DNA of 64,000 nucleotides, taken from NCBI GenBank assembly GCA_964533185.1, contig CAZHLD010000008.1, forward strand, positions 24,546-88,545. The letters run 5' to 3'. The translations under genes and the position numbers were made by a program. This stretch comes from CAZHLD01 sp964533185 (GTDB lineage Bacteria > Acidobacteriota > Terriglobia > Acidiferrales > UBA7541). A model generated the notes under the pieces. The model did no database searches, was not told the origin of the DNA, and saw only the letters and a program-made list of their open reading frames with translations. This document shows positions 1 to 8,196 of this stretch, piece by piece. Position 1 is the stretch's first letter. Each line of letters opens with the position of its first letter.

Positions 1-1617
1 TTCCGCGAAATCATCCGGCTGGACCCGGACGATACCGAATCGGCGTTGTGGCTGACGCGCCTCTACCGGCTGCTGGGGGAAACTTCGAGCGCGGAGCAAG
101 TGTTGCGCGAGGTGCTCAAGCGCGAGCCGGAAAACGAAGCCGCCGTCGAACAACTGACGCAACTCTTACTCGATGCGGGCAAGTCCGAGGAGGCCGTCGC
201 GCTGCTCGAGCGCATCACCGGGCGCTCGCCGACGGCGGGGCTGCTGAACCTGCTGGGCGACGCCTACCGGCAGACGCGCGACTTCACTCGTGCCGAACAG
301 GCGTATCGCCAGGCGGCGGAGCTGGAGCCGGGCGAGGTACGCCACCGTCGGGGGCTGGCCGGGACGCTCTACCAGCAGGGCAAGTACGAGGCGGCGCGGG
401 AACAGTACGCGCGCCTGGCTGAGTTCGAACCGGGCGATCCGGACAACTACTTGCGCCTGGCGCAGATCGACCGGCAGATGAAGCAGCTCGACAAAGCTGA
501 AGACAACATCCTGCGCGCCAAGCAGATTGACCCGGGCAGCCTCGAGGTACTGTACACCGAGGCGAAGATCTACGAAGCGCAGGGGCGATTTGAAGACGCC
601 ATACGGGTGCTGAGCGACGCTTCGGGCGGTCTGAAGCCGCTGGCAACCACTTCGCCGGCGGTGCGCGACACGCTCGGGGCGGTGTACGAGCAGCTCGGCG
701 CACTCTACCGCGAAGTCGAAAACTACACCGCGGCTGTGGCGGCCTTTGAAGACCTGGGCAAGCTCGGCGAGGAGCAGGACCGGCGGGCGCGCATCCTGAT
801 TATCGACACGCTGCGCGCGGGCCGCAACCTGCCGGGCGCAATTGCGGCGGCGAACCGGGCGCTCGAACGCTACCCGAACGACCGCGACATCCGCATCAGC
901 TATGCTCTGCTGCTGGGCGAAAAGGGAGACACGGCCGAAGCGGCCAGGCAACTCCGCGTGCTGCTTAACCAGACCGCCAGCGACCGCGAAATTTATCTGG
1001 ACCTGGCGCAGGTTTATGAGCGCGGCCGGTGGTTTGCCGAAGCTGAGCAGGCTGCGCAGGAAGCTGAGAAGCTCTCCACCCAGCCGGCGGATAGCGAGAC
1101 CGTGTGGTTCCTGCTCGGCGCAATCTACGAGCGGCAGAAGAAATTCGACCAGGCCGAGGAGCAGTTCCGCCGGGCGCTGGCCGTGAACCCGCGCAACGCG
1201 CCGGTGCTGAACTACTTCGGCTATATGTTGGCCGACCGCGGCGTGCGGCTGGATGAATCGGTCGCGCTGGTCGAGCGGGCACTGGCCGAAGACCCGCACA
1301 ATGGCGCCTACCTCGACAGCCTGGGCTGGGCATACTTCAAGCAGGGACGCCTGCCCGAAGCAGAAACCTATCTGCGCAAGGCAGTGGCGCGTCAGGGCAG
1401 CGACCCCACCATCCGCGAGCACCTGGGCGAGGTTTTCTACAAGACCGGGCGTCACGACCTGGCCGCCGCCGAATGGGAGAAAGCGCTGGCCGCCTGGAAG
1501 CGCGTGCTCCCCTCGGAGAGCGAGGCCGAGCGCGTGGCCGAACTCGAGAAGAAGCTCGCAGGCCTGAAGCATCGTCTGGCGCAGCAGAAGCCCGCCGGCG
1601 AGGCGAAACCGCAGTAG
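1..1617 (+). CDS. TPR-repeat protein, 5' end outside window
   Basis: The frame is open from base 1, so the gene starts upstream. The first in-frame start codon is a TTG at 46, but the 15 codons before it (FREIIRLDPDDTESA) read as part of a TPR helix pair, so that TTG is not the real start. About 538 residues are visible. They are almost entirely tandem tetratricopeptide repeats with the usual A-x-x-x-Y/F and L-x-P pattern (for example AEQAYRQAAELEPG and AEEQFRRALAVNPRNAP), ending in a Lys/Ala-rich tail. TPR arrays are protein-binding scaffolds; the partner cannot be read from sequence. Similar large TPR proteins sit upstream of ispE in acidobacterial genomes as far as I recall. There is no signal peptide in the visible part, and a 130 bp spacer separates it from ispE. 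The family call is firm, the function unknown. Confidence 0.9.
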   Translation, partial: FREIIRLDPDDTESALWLTRLYRLLGETSSAEQVLREVLKREPENEAAVEQLTQLLLDAGKSEEAVALLERITGRSPTAGLLNLLGDAYRQTRDFTRAEQAYRQAAELEPGEVRHRRGLAGTLYQQGKYEAAREQYARLAEFEPGDPDNYLRLAQIDRQMKQLDKAEDNILRAKQIDPGSLEVLYTEAKIYEAQGRFEDAIRVLSDASGGLKPLATTSPAVRDTLGAVYEQLGALYREVENYTAAVAAFEDLGKLGEEQDRRARILIIDTLRAGRNLPGAIAAANRALERYPNDRDIRISYALLLGEKGDTAEAARQLRVLLNQTASDREIYLDLAQVYERGRWFAEAEQAAQEAEKLSTQPADSETVWFLLGAIYERQKKFDQAEEQFRRALAVNPRNAPVLNYFGYMLADRGVRLDESVALVERALAEDPHNGAYLDSLGWAYFKQGRLPEAETYLRKAVARQGSDPTIREHLGEVFYKTGRHDLAAAEWEKALAAWKRVLPSESEAERVAELEKKLAGLKHRLAQQKPAGEAKPQ

Positions 1618-1747
1618 GCCGTTGTTTGTTATCAGTTGTCGGTATTCAGTTCTCTGTTCTCCGTTGTCCGTCCTCCGCAACCAAACTGAGCCAGCTTAGA
1701 CGCGAGGCTTCCGTATCTGGCGGGATCGCAGTATCCTCACCGGCCAG

Positions 1748-2662
1748 ATGCGATTCCTGAAGATCCCCGCGTTTGCCAAGGTCAACCTGTGTTTGCAGGT
1801 GGTGGGGCGTCGCGCTGACAGCTACCACGACCTGCGCACCATCTTCCAAACCATTTCACTGCACGACACGCTGGAGATTTCGCTCGCCGCTGGCCGAGGC
1901 GTTGAACTCGACTGCAACGACCCAGAGCTTTCGATCGGCAAGGACAACCTCGTCCGGCGGGCGGCGGAGGCGCTCCGACGCGAATTGAAGCTGCGGCGGG
2001 GTGTCCGTGTGCGCCTGACCAAGCGCATCCCGGTGGCGCGCGGGCTGGGCGGAGGGTCAAGTGACGCCGCGGCAATGCTTGTCGGCCTGCTCCGCCTGAC
2101 CGGCCGACGCCTGCCTCTGGCGCGACTCTCCGAAATCGCCGCTGGCCTCGGTGCCGACGTGCCAGTTTTTCTTCTTGGTGGCCGCGCGCTGGGGGTAGGC
2201 CGCGGCGACCAGATTTTCCCTTTGCCGGATGGGCCTCGACGGACAGTTGTAGTGGTGTCACCGCAGGGCATCGCCGTGAGCACGCGGGACGCCTTCGGCT
2301 GGCTCCACCGCAAATTGACAAAACCGGGCCCAGACCCTAGACTATGGTGTTTCTGCGCTCTCTGCTGGAGCCCGCAGGAAGCGCCGCTTGAGAACGATTT
2401 CGAGTCGGCGGTCTTCCGGCGGCACCCCCGCCTGGCAAGCATCAAGCGGGCATTGCTCCGGGCTGGAGCTGCGGGAGCCGCGCTGGCGGGAAGCGGATCG
2501 GCGGTGTTTGGACTCTTCCGAAACCCAGCGCAGGCGCGCCGAGCCGCCCAGAAGTTTTCCGGGGACCGGGTCTTCGTCTGCACAACGCTTGCACGGGAAG
2601 AATACCGTCTCGCCCTGTGGGGACGCGGCGGGTTTGCGAGGTCGCTCCTTGACGGACGATAA
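1748..2662 (+). CDS. ispE: 4-diphosphocytidyl-2-C-methyl-D-erythritol kinase
   Basis: This is the GHMP-family kinase that phosphorylates the 2-hydroxyl of CDP-methylerythritol in the non-mevalonate (MEP) isoprenoid pathway, in the cytoplasm. The 304 residues match the usual length. The N-terminal AFAKVNLCLQVVGRRADSYHDL is the typical IspE substrate-binding opening, the GLGGGSSDAAA motif near residues 99-109 is the GHMP phosphate-binding loop, and AGSGSAVFGLF near residue 248 is the third GHMP motif. The ATG at 1748 gives the expected N-terminus. The 3' end overlaps the start of prs by 14 bases, so the two are probably translationally coupled. ispD and ispF of the same pathway lie 10 kb downstream. 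Confidence 0.96.
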   Translation: MRFLKIPAFAKVNLCLQVVGRRADSYHDLRTIFQTISLHDTLEISLAAGRGVELDCNDPELSIGKDNLVRRAAEALRRELKLRRGVRVRLTKRIPVARGLGGGSSDAAAMLVGLLRLTGRRLPLARLSEIAAGLGADVPVFLLGGRALGVGRGDQIFPLPDGPRRTVVVVSPQGIAVSTRDAFGWLHRKLTKPGPDPRLWCFCALCWSPQEAPLENDFESAVFRRHPRLASIKRALLRAGAAGAALAGSGSAVFGLFRNPAQARRAAQKFSGDRVFVCTTLAREEYRLALWGRGGFARSLLDGR

Positions 2663-3593
2663 ATTCAAGATCTTTTCCGGGAGCGCGAACCCTCCGCTGG
2701 CGGAGAGCATCTGCAGCGTTCTGGGGGCGCGGCTGGGGCAGTCGGCGCTGGGGAAATTCAGCGACGGGGAGATCTATTTCCAGATCCTGGAGAACGTGCG
2801 CGGCGCCGACGTGTTTGTGGTGCAGCCATGCAGCAATCCGGTGGACTTCCACCTGATGGAACTGCTCATGATGATTGACGCGTTCAAGCGCGCCTCGGCA
2901 TGGCGGATCACTGCGGTGGTGCCCTACTACTGCTACGCCCGGCAGGACCGCAAGGACAAGCCGCGCGTGCCCATCTCCGCGAAGCTGGTGGCCGACCTGC
3001 TCGAAACCGCCGGCGCAAGCCGCGCGCTGACGCTCGACCTGCACGCGCCGCAAATCCAGGGGTACTTCAACGTGCCGGTGGACCACCTGTACGCGTTGCC
3101 GGTGCTGGTCGAGTATTTCAAGAAAAAGAAGCTGGGCGACCTGACCGTGGTCTCGCCGGATGCGGGCGGCGTCGAGCGGGCGCGCTTCTTCGCCAAGAAG
3201 ATGGATGCTCCGCTGGCCATCGTGGACAAGCGCCGCGTGGACATGAACGTGGCCGAGGTCATGAACCTGATCGGCGACGTGAAGGGCCGGCCCGCGCTGA
3301 TCATCGACGACATTATTGACACCGCCGGCACGTTGGTTAAGACGGCCGAAGCGCTGCTCAAAGAAGGCGCGACAAAAGTGTATGCGGCCTGCACGCACGC
3401 GGTGCTCTCCGGCCCGGCCGTCGAGCGCATCACCGAGTCGAAGATCGAAGAGGTCGTGGTGACCGACTCGGTGCCGCTCTCCGGTGCCGCGCGGAAGGTG
3501 GCCAGGATCAAGGTGCTCAGCGTGGCCGAATTGCTGGCCCGCGGCATCCGCTCGATCCACGAAGAGACGTCGATCAGCGAGCTGTTTATCTGA
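2649..3593 (+). CDS. prs: ribose-phosphate pyrophosphokinase
   Basis: This enzyme makes PRPP from ribose 5-phosphate and ATP for purine, pyrimidine, histidine and tryptophan synthesis. The frame is open much further upstream, but conserved sequence begins at TDDKFKIFSGSANPPLA, so I place the start at the TTG at 2649. That gives 314 residues, the normal length. Visible motifs are FSDGEI near residue 38, the flexible loop RQDRKDKPRVPIS, the histidine/metal region LDLHAPQIQGYF, and the PRPP-binding loop IIDDIIDTAGTL near residue 217. The start lies inside ispE. Downstream rplY follows after 60 bases, and pth comes next. The TTG start with coupling to ispE may limit expression. Confidence 0.95.
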   Translation: MTDDKFKIFSGSANPPLAESICSVLGARLGQSALGKFSDGEIYFQILENVRGADVFVVQPCSNPVDFHLMELLMMIDAFKRASAWRITAVVPYYCYARQDRKDKPRVPISAKLVADLLETAGASRALTLDLHAPQIQGYFNVPVDHLYALPVLVEYFKKKKLGDLTVVSPDAGGVERARFFAKKMDAPLAIVDKRRVDMNVAEVMNLIGDVKGRPALIIDDIIDTAGTLVKTAEALLKEGATKVYAACTHAVLSGPAVERITESKIEEVVVTDSVPLSGAARKVARIKVLSVAELLARGIRSIHEETSISELFI

Positions 3594-3653
3594 AGCGGCG
3601 GCCCCGCGACTTCGCTCGGGGCAAGCTCTCCGCCGCACTCGAAGGAAGGAATC

Positions 3654-4352
3654 ATGGAAGCGATCACAGTGGAAGCAACACCTCGTGGCGACCGCGGCAA
3701 GAACGCCGCGCGACGCCTGCGCCAGACCGGACAGGTCCCGGCCGTGCTTTACGGCGGCAAGGAAGAGTCGGTGGCGGTGACGGTGAATGCCAAGCAGGTG
3801 GCGGGCATTCTGCGCTCCGAGTCCGGGCACAACACGATCTTCACTGTGAAGCTGTCGGGCGGCGAACAAAAAGCCATGCTGAAGGACTGGCAGGTGGACC
3901 CGGTGAAGGGAACGCTGCTGCACGTGGACATGTTGCGCGTAGCAATGGACGTGCGCATGCGCTTCAAAGTGCCGGTGCACACCTTCGGCGAGCCGCAGGG
4001 CGTCAAGCTGCAGGGCGGCATTTTTGAGATGGTGACGCGCGAAGTGGAAGTGGAATGCCTACCGGCGGACATCCCCGAAGAGTTCGAGGTGGACATCACC
4101 GAGCTGCTGATCGGCAAGCAGCTTCGCGCAAGCGATCTGCCGGTCGACCCGGCAAAGATCAAGCTGGTCACGGATCCCCAGCGCGTGATCGCGCACGTGG
4201 TGGCGCTGCGCGCCGAGGAAGAGAAGCCCGTCGAGGCCGTTGCCGCCGAAGCTGTTGCTCCCGCCGAGCCCGAAGTCATCAAGAAGGGCAAGAAGGAAGA
4301 AGAGGGCGAAGAGGCTGCCGCAGCCGAGCCGGAGAAGGAAAAGAAGAAGTAG
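3654..4352 (+). CDS. rplY: 50S ribosomal protein L25, long (CTC) form
   Basis: Binds 5S rRNA in the large ribosomal subunit. The 232 residues correspond to the long TL5/CTC type: an N-terminal L25 beta-barrel (about residues 1-95, with RGDRGKNAARRLRQTG and VPAVLYGG) followed by the C-terminal TL5 domain (about 100-190), then a Glu/Ala/Lys-rich low-complexity tail of about 40 residues ending in EKEKKK. The start at ATG 3654 has a GAAGGA Shine-Dalgarno-like sequence just upstream. It sits between prs and pth, a very common bacterial arrangement (prs-rplY-pth). The charged tail is longer than in most homologues and is probably disordered. Confidence 0.95.
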   Translation: MEAITVEATPRGDRGKNAARRLRQTGQVPAVLYGGKEESVAVTVNAKQVAGILRSESGHNTIFTVKLSGGEQKAMLKDWQVDPVKGTLLHVDMLRVAMDVRMRFKVPVHTFGEPQGVKLQGGIFEMVTREVEVECLPADIPEEFEVDITELLIGKQLRASDLPVDPAKIKLVTDPQRVIAHVVALRAEEEKPVEAVAAEAVAPAEPEVIKKGKKEEEGEEAAAAEPEKEKKK

Positions 4353-4456
4353 TGCGCGGCTGGCCGGGGGACTGGCGTGCCGGGGCGATTCCATTTCGAT
4401 GGGCGGCGTGAAGCAACCTTTTGGCGTGAATCGCCGGGCGTCGCGGAGTTGATGCT

Positions 4457-5044
4457 GTGCGGCTGATCGTGGGGCTCGGCAACCCCGGCCCGGAATACGC
4501 GTGGACGCCGCATAACCTGGGATTCCTGGTCGTGGACCGGCTCGCGGAAGAAGGAAACATTCGAGTCGAGCGACCCGAAGCGAAATCATACGTCGGGCTG
4601 GGACGGCTGGCGAATCAGGACGTGGTGCTGGCCAAGCCGCAAACGATGATGAACCTGAGCGGCCTGGCCATGCGCGAGCTGGCCAGCCGGTATGAATGTG
4701 AGCCGGCGGACTGGATTGTGATTTTCGACGACGTCGCACTGCCCTGGGGCATGCTCCGCATCCGGGAGCGCGGCAGCGCCGGCGGTCATAACGGGTTGAA
4801 GTCGCTGATCGGCGCGCTGGGCACCGACGAGTTCATCCGGGTGCGGTTGGGTGTGCAGCCCGACCACCCGGTGGGCGACCTGGCCGCGTACGTGCTCCAT
4901 CCAATGCGCAAAGCCGAACTGGAAATGGCCGCCGGGATGGTGAACGAAGCAGCGCAGGCCGTGCAGACGATTTTGTCCGAGGGCGTGCATCGCGCGATGA
5001 ACCGGTACAACCAGCGCGTGCCGCCTGCCGAAGAAGAAGATTGA
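4457..5044 (+). CDS. pth: peptidyl-tRNA hydrolase
   Basis: Releases tRNA from peptidyl-tRNAs that drop off the ribosome. The 195 residues match the Pth family. The N-terminus RLIVGLGNPGPEY is diagnostic; the catalytic His is in TPHNLGF (residue 19). Further conserved segments are KPQTMMNLSG and the IVIFDDVALPWG/GGHNGLKSL substrate-binding stretch with its Asp and Asn. The start is GTG at 4457, directly before the conserved RLIVGLGNPG. It follows rplY after about 100 bases and precedes rpsF by 31 bases, so it is probably cotranscribed with the ribosomal genes. Confidence 0.96.
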   Translation: MRLIVGLGNPGPEYAWTPHNLGFLVVDRLAEEGNIRVERPEAKSYVGLGRLANQDVVLAKPQTMMNLSGLAMRELASRYECEPADWIVIFDDVALPWGMLRIRERGSAGGHNGLKSLIGALGTDEFIRVRLGVQPDHPVGDLAAYVLHPMRKAELEMAAGMVNEAAQAVQTILSEGVHRAMNRYNQRVPPAEEED

Positions 5045-5075
5045 AGTTCGAAGTTTCAAGGAGCCGAGAGGAACT

Positions 5076-5504
5076 ATGGAAGAAAGATTGTACGACCTGG
5101 TCTTTATCTGCCGACCGGACACGCCGGAAGAAGAAGTCAACAAGGTTGTGACCACACTCGAGCATGTGGTCGCCGAGCGCGGCGGCAAAGTGGAAAAACT
5201 TGAGAAGTGGGGCACGCGGAAGCTGGCCTACCGCGTGAGCAAGCACCGCGAGGGCTTCTATGTGTACCTGATGCTGCGCGGGAACCAGGGCGAAATGATC
5301 AAGGAGCTAGAGCGCCGCCTGAAGGTCTCCGACCCGGTGATCAAGTACATGACCGTGCGGCTGGATGAAGAGCTCAAGCGCCAGCAGAAGCTCACCGCGC
5401 GTCGGGAGCGCCGCGCTGCTGGCCGCCCGCGCAAGCCCGCAGCACAACCGGCGGCACCGCCAGTGGCACCGCCGGCCAGCGAGCCAACCGCAGCCGCCAG
5501 CTAA
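5076..5504 (+). CDS. rpsF: 30S ribosomal protein S6
   Basis: S6 forms a dimer with S18 on the small-subunit platform. The first 95 residues are a normal S6 domain (YDLVFICRPDTPEEEV, WGTRKLAYRVSKHREGFYVYL, YMTVRLDEE). The remaining about 45 residues are an Arg-rich then Pro/Ala-rich extension, which brings the protein to 142 residues against about 100 in well-studied species. A Shine-Dalgarno-like AAGGAG precedes the ATG. It heads the rpsF-rpsR-rplI cluster; the usual ssb between rpsF and rpsR is absent. Confidence 0.96.
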   Translation: MEERLYDLVFICRPDTPEEEVNKVVTTLEHVVAERGGKVEKLEKWGTRKLAYRVSKHREGFYVYLMLRGNQGEMIKELERRLKVSDPVIKYMTVRLDEELKRQQKLTARRERRAAGRPRKPAAQPAAPPVAPPASEPTAAAS

Positions 5505-5531
5505 CCGAATCGAAAGAGGAGAGGAAACAAC

Positions 5532-5876
5532 ATGGCCGACGAGAGTTCAAGACCCCCGCAGGCGGCACCGGCTTCGCGCCGGGAAGGCGGCCCCTCGGGA
5601 CCCCGCCGGGAAGGAGGCGGGCCGGGAGGTCCGGGAGGCCCGCGTCGTGGCAAGCGGCAGTACTTCCGCAAGAAGAAGGTCTGCCGGTTCTGCGTGGACC
5701 GCGTGGACTTTATTGACTACAAGAAGGTCGAGATGCTTCAGCCGTTCGTGCAGGAGCGCGGCAAACTCCTGCCGCGGCGCTTGACCGGCACCTGCTCGCG
5801 TCATCAGCGCTGGCTGGGCGAAGCGATCAAGCGGGCGCGCAACATCGCCCTGCTGCCGTTTGCCACCGAGCTGTAG
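5532..5876 (+). CDS. rpsR: 30S ribosomal protein S18
   Basis: S18 partner of S6 on the ribosomal platform. The conserved S18 core runs from about residue 41 (KKKVCRFCVDRVDFIDYK) to the end (LPRRLTGTCSRHQR, IKRARNIALLPF). The first 40 residues are an extra Gly/Pro/Arg-rich extension, so the protein is 114 residues rather than about 75. Cys in CRFC and the CSRH pair form the zinc-binding (C+) type. A GAGGAGAGGAAAC ribosome-binding region precedes the ATG. Lies 27 bases after rpsF and about 90 bases before rplI. Confidence 0.96.
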   Translation: MADESSRPPQAAPASRREGGPSGPRREGGGPGGPGGPRRGKRQYFRKKKVCRFCVDRVDFIDYKKVEMLQPFVQERGKLLPRRLTGTCSRHQRWLGEAIKRARNIALLPFATEL

Positions 5877-5964
5877 AAGCGGGCTCACACCGCTGGAGGC
5901 TGCGTGGTTGGCGGCAGGAAGCCGGCGCACCTCACCCTCTAAATCGAGAATCGAGGAAAGGCTT

Positions 5965-6411
5965 ATGCAGATCATTCTTCAGGAAGATATCGAGAAGCTC
6001 GGCCACCGCGGTGAGGTGGTGGATGTGGCCGAAGGGTACGCGCGCAATTACCTGCTGCCCCGCAAACTCGCAATCGCCGCCACTCCCGCCAGCATGAAGG
6101 GTCTGGAAAAGATCCGCGGCTCACTGGCCAGGCGCACGGCCAATGAGAAGGGCAGCGCGCAAAAGCTGGCCGAGATGCTGGCCGCGGTCACGGTGACGCT
6201 CGGGCGCAAGGCCGGGGAAAGCGACCAGCTCTTTGGCTCGGTCACGGCGGCAGATGTCGCCGAGGCGCTCGCCACCCAGGGCTACACCGTGGACAAGCGC
6301 AAGATCCAGCTCACCGATCCGATTAAGCTGATTGGCGAATACCAGGTAAGCGCGAAACTCTATACCGACGTCACCGCGACGATCAAGGTAGTCGTGCAGC
6401 GGGAAGGCTAA
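5965..6411 (+). CDS. rplI: 50S ribosomal protein L9
   Basis: L9 binds 23S rRNA at the base of the L1 stalk. The 148 residues match the family: N-terminal domain MQIILQEDIEKLGHRGEVVDV with the AEGYARNYLLPRKLA signature, a connecting helix, and a C-terminal domain with SDQLFGSVTAADVAEAL. The frame is open further upstream, but the ATG at 5965, preceded by GAGGAAAGG, starts exactly at the conserved N-terminus. A rho-independent terminator follows at 6439-6472, so this is the end of the ribosomal cluster. Confidence 0.96.
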   Translation: MQIILQEDIEKLGHRGEVVDVAEGYARNYLLPRKLAIAATPASMKGLEKIRGSLARRTANEKGSAQKLAEMLAAVTVTLGRKAGESDQLFGSVTAADVAEALATQGYTVDKRKIQLTDPIKLIGEYQVSAKLYTDVTATIKVVVQREG

Positions 6412-6438
6412 AGTTCGAAGCTCGGAATTCCAATCTCG

Positions 6439-6472
6439 ACGGCGTTCCGGATTGCCGGGACGCCGTTTTTTT
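6439..6472 (+). terminator. rho-independent terminator after rplI
   Basis: ACGGCGTTCC and GGGACGCCGT form a 10-base stem with one mismatch and an 8-base loop, followed immediately by a run of seven T. It lies 27 bases after the rplI stop and ends the prs-to-rplI block. Confidence 0.88.
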
Positions 6473-6804
6473 GTTGGCGCTTCCGCCTTAGTTTTCCTCA
6501 GAAGTCACAGGCCCCTCGAATTTGCACAGTTTTGCGGATTGACGCCACCTCAACCTCCATGCAAAATGCGCGCTCGCTGAGATGCGCGCGGCGTGGCGGC
6601 TCGATCCCCACGCACGGTCTGGCCGGGTCGTCCCGCGCCCGGCCGGCACATAGTCCACAGAACGGGTCGCCCGCCGCGCGCCCCAGTCCATCCGCCAGGA
6701 GCAGCACTGTTCCGGGGCCGTCCGTACAGGCCACCCGAAAAAATGGTTCTTGCGTCAGCCAGCCCGCTAGGCGAAAATAAGGCGAACATAAACCAGAGTC
6801 CCCG
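6473..6804. other. Noncoding spacer before dnaB
   Basis: About 330 bases between the rplI terminator and dnaB. Short overlapping frames exist on both strands, but they have proline/arginine-rich, shadow-like content and no conserved motif. I see no RNA gene. The dnaB promoter must lie here, but I cannot point to a clear -35/-10 pair. Confidence 0.5.
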
Positions 6805-8169
6805 ATGGCCACCGAGACAACTGTAGAGCGACCGCTTCCCCACAACCTGGATGCCGAGCGCAGCGTGCTGGGCGCCGTCCTACTGGATAACCACACGCTC
6901 GACGCGGCGATTGAGAAGCTCAAGCCCGAGGACTTTTTCCTCGACCAGCACCGCCGCGTCTTCCAGCAGATGATCGTGCTGGGCGAATCGCAGCAGGCCA
7001 TTGACCTGGTGACGCTCACCGAGCAACTGAACCGCCAGGGAGACCTGGAAGCCGCCGGCGGCGCCGCCTACCTCGCGCAACTGGTGGACGGCGTGCCGCG
7101 CATCTCCAACATCGAGCACTACGCGCGCATCGTCAAGGAAAAATCGATGCTGCGCGGCCTCATCCACCAGACCCACGCCATCCAGCAGCAGGCCTTCGAG
7201 GCCGAAGAAGAAGCCGACACGATCCTGGACTACGCCGAATCGTCCATTTTCCAACTCGCCGAAGAGCGCGTGCGCGCCGGTCTGATCGGCGCCCGCGAGC
7301 TGGTGCAGAAAAACATCGGCCGGCTTGAACAGATCTTCAAAGAAGGGAAGCACATTACCGGGCTTTCCACCGGCTACTCGCAGCTCGACAACCTGACCTC
7401 GGGCCTGCAACCTTCGGAGTTGATTATCCTGGCGGCGCGCCCCTCGATGGGCAAGACGTCGCTGGCGCTCAACCTGGTGGAAAACGTCGCCATCCGCCGC
7501 GAGGAGAAGCCCGCGCCGGTGGCTGTCTTCAGCCTGGAAATGTCCAAGGAATCCTTGTTACAGCGCCTGCTGGCGTCGGCGGCGCGGGTGGACTCGCACA
7601 AGTTCCGCACCGGCCACCTGGGCCGCGACGACTGGGCGCGCATGACCCAGGCGCTGGCGCGCATCGCCGAAGCGCCGCTGTGGATTGACGATGCCGGCTC
7701 TTCCTCGGTGGTCGAAATCGGCGCCAAAGCGCGCCGGATGAAGCGCGACAAGGGGCTTTCGCTGGTGATCGTGGACTACCTGCAATTAATCAGCTCCCGC
7801 GGCCGCTTCAACAGCCGCAATGATGAAGTCAGCAGCATGACCCGCGGGCTGAAAGGGCTGGCCAAGGAACTGAAGGTGCCGGTGATCGTGCTCTCGCAGC
7901 TTACCCGCGCCCCGGAGCGCGACGAGCGGCGCCCGCAACTGGCCGACCTGCGCGATTCCGGCGCCATCGAACAGGACGCCGACGTGGTGATCTTTATCCA
8001 CCGCCCGAATGTCTATAAGCATGACCAAACTCCCGAAGAACGCGCCGAAGCCGAGATCATCATCGCCAAACAGCGCAACGGTCCCACCGACAAAGTCGGC
8101 TTCGTCTTCCTGAGCCAGTTCACGCGCTTCGAGGAAAAAGCGCCGGAGACCTGGTCGCCCGCCGAATAA
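6805..8169 (+). CDS. dnaB: replicative DNA helicase DnaB
   Basis: Hexameric 5'-3' helicase of the replication fork. The 454 residues cover the N-terminal DnaG-interacting domain (PHNLDAERSVLGAVLLD at residues 10-26, through about 110), a linker, and the RecA-like motor (about 180-450). Walker A is ARPSMGKTSLAL, the H1a region is FSLEMSKE, Walker B is LVIVDYLQLI, and the H4 loop is SQLTRAPERDERRPQLADLRDSG. DADVVIFIHR and IIAKQRNGP complete the family pattern. No intein is present. It follows the rpsF-rpsR-rplI cluster, a common arrangement. The start at ATG 6805 leaves a short variable N-terminus. Confidence 0.97.
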   Translation: MATETTVERPLPHNLDAERSVLGAVLLDNHTLDAAIEKLKPEDFFLDQHRRVFQQMIVLGESQQAIDLVTLTEQLNRQGDLEAAGGAAYLAQLVDGVPRISNIEHYARIVKEKSMLRGLIHQTHAIQQQAFEAEEEADTILDYAESSIFQLAEERVRAGLIGARELVQKNIGRLEQIFKEGKHITGLSTGYSQLDNLTSGLQPSELIILAARPSMGKTSLALNLVENVAIRREEKPAPVAVFSLEMSKESLLQRLLASAARVDSHKFRTGHLGRDDWARMTQALARIAEAPLWIDDAGSSSVVEIGAKARRMKRDKGLSLVIVDYLQLISSRGRFNSRNDEVSSMTRGLKGLAKELKVPVIVLSQLTRAPERDERRPQLADLRDSGAIEQDADVVIFIHRPNVYKHDQTPEERAEAEIIIAKQRNGPTDKVGFVFLSQFTRFEEKAPETWSPAE

Positions 8170-8196
8170 CATCCCTGGATTGAGTTTCGTTGCTGG

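Noticed and set aside
166..1680. Long minus-strand frame over the TPR gene
   Set aside because: Antisense shadow of a high-GC TPR gene; composition is R/Q/L-rich and no motif is seen.
2442..3980. Long minus-strand frame over prs and rplY
   Set aside because: His/Arg-rich shadow frame; both plus-strand genes are conserved.
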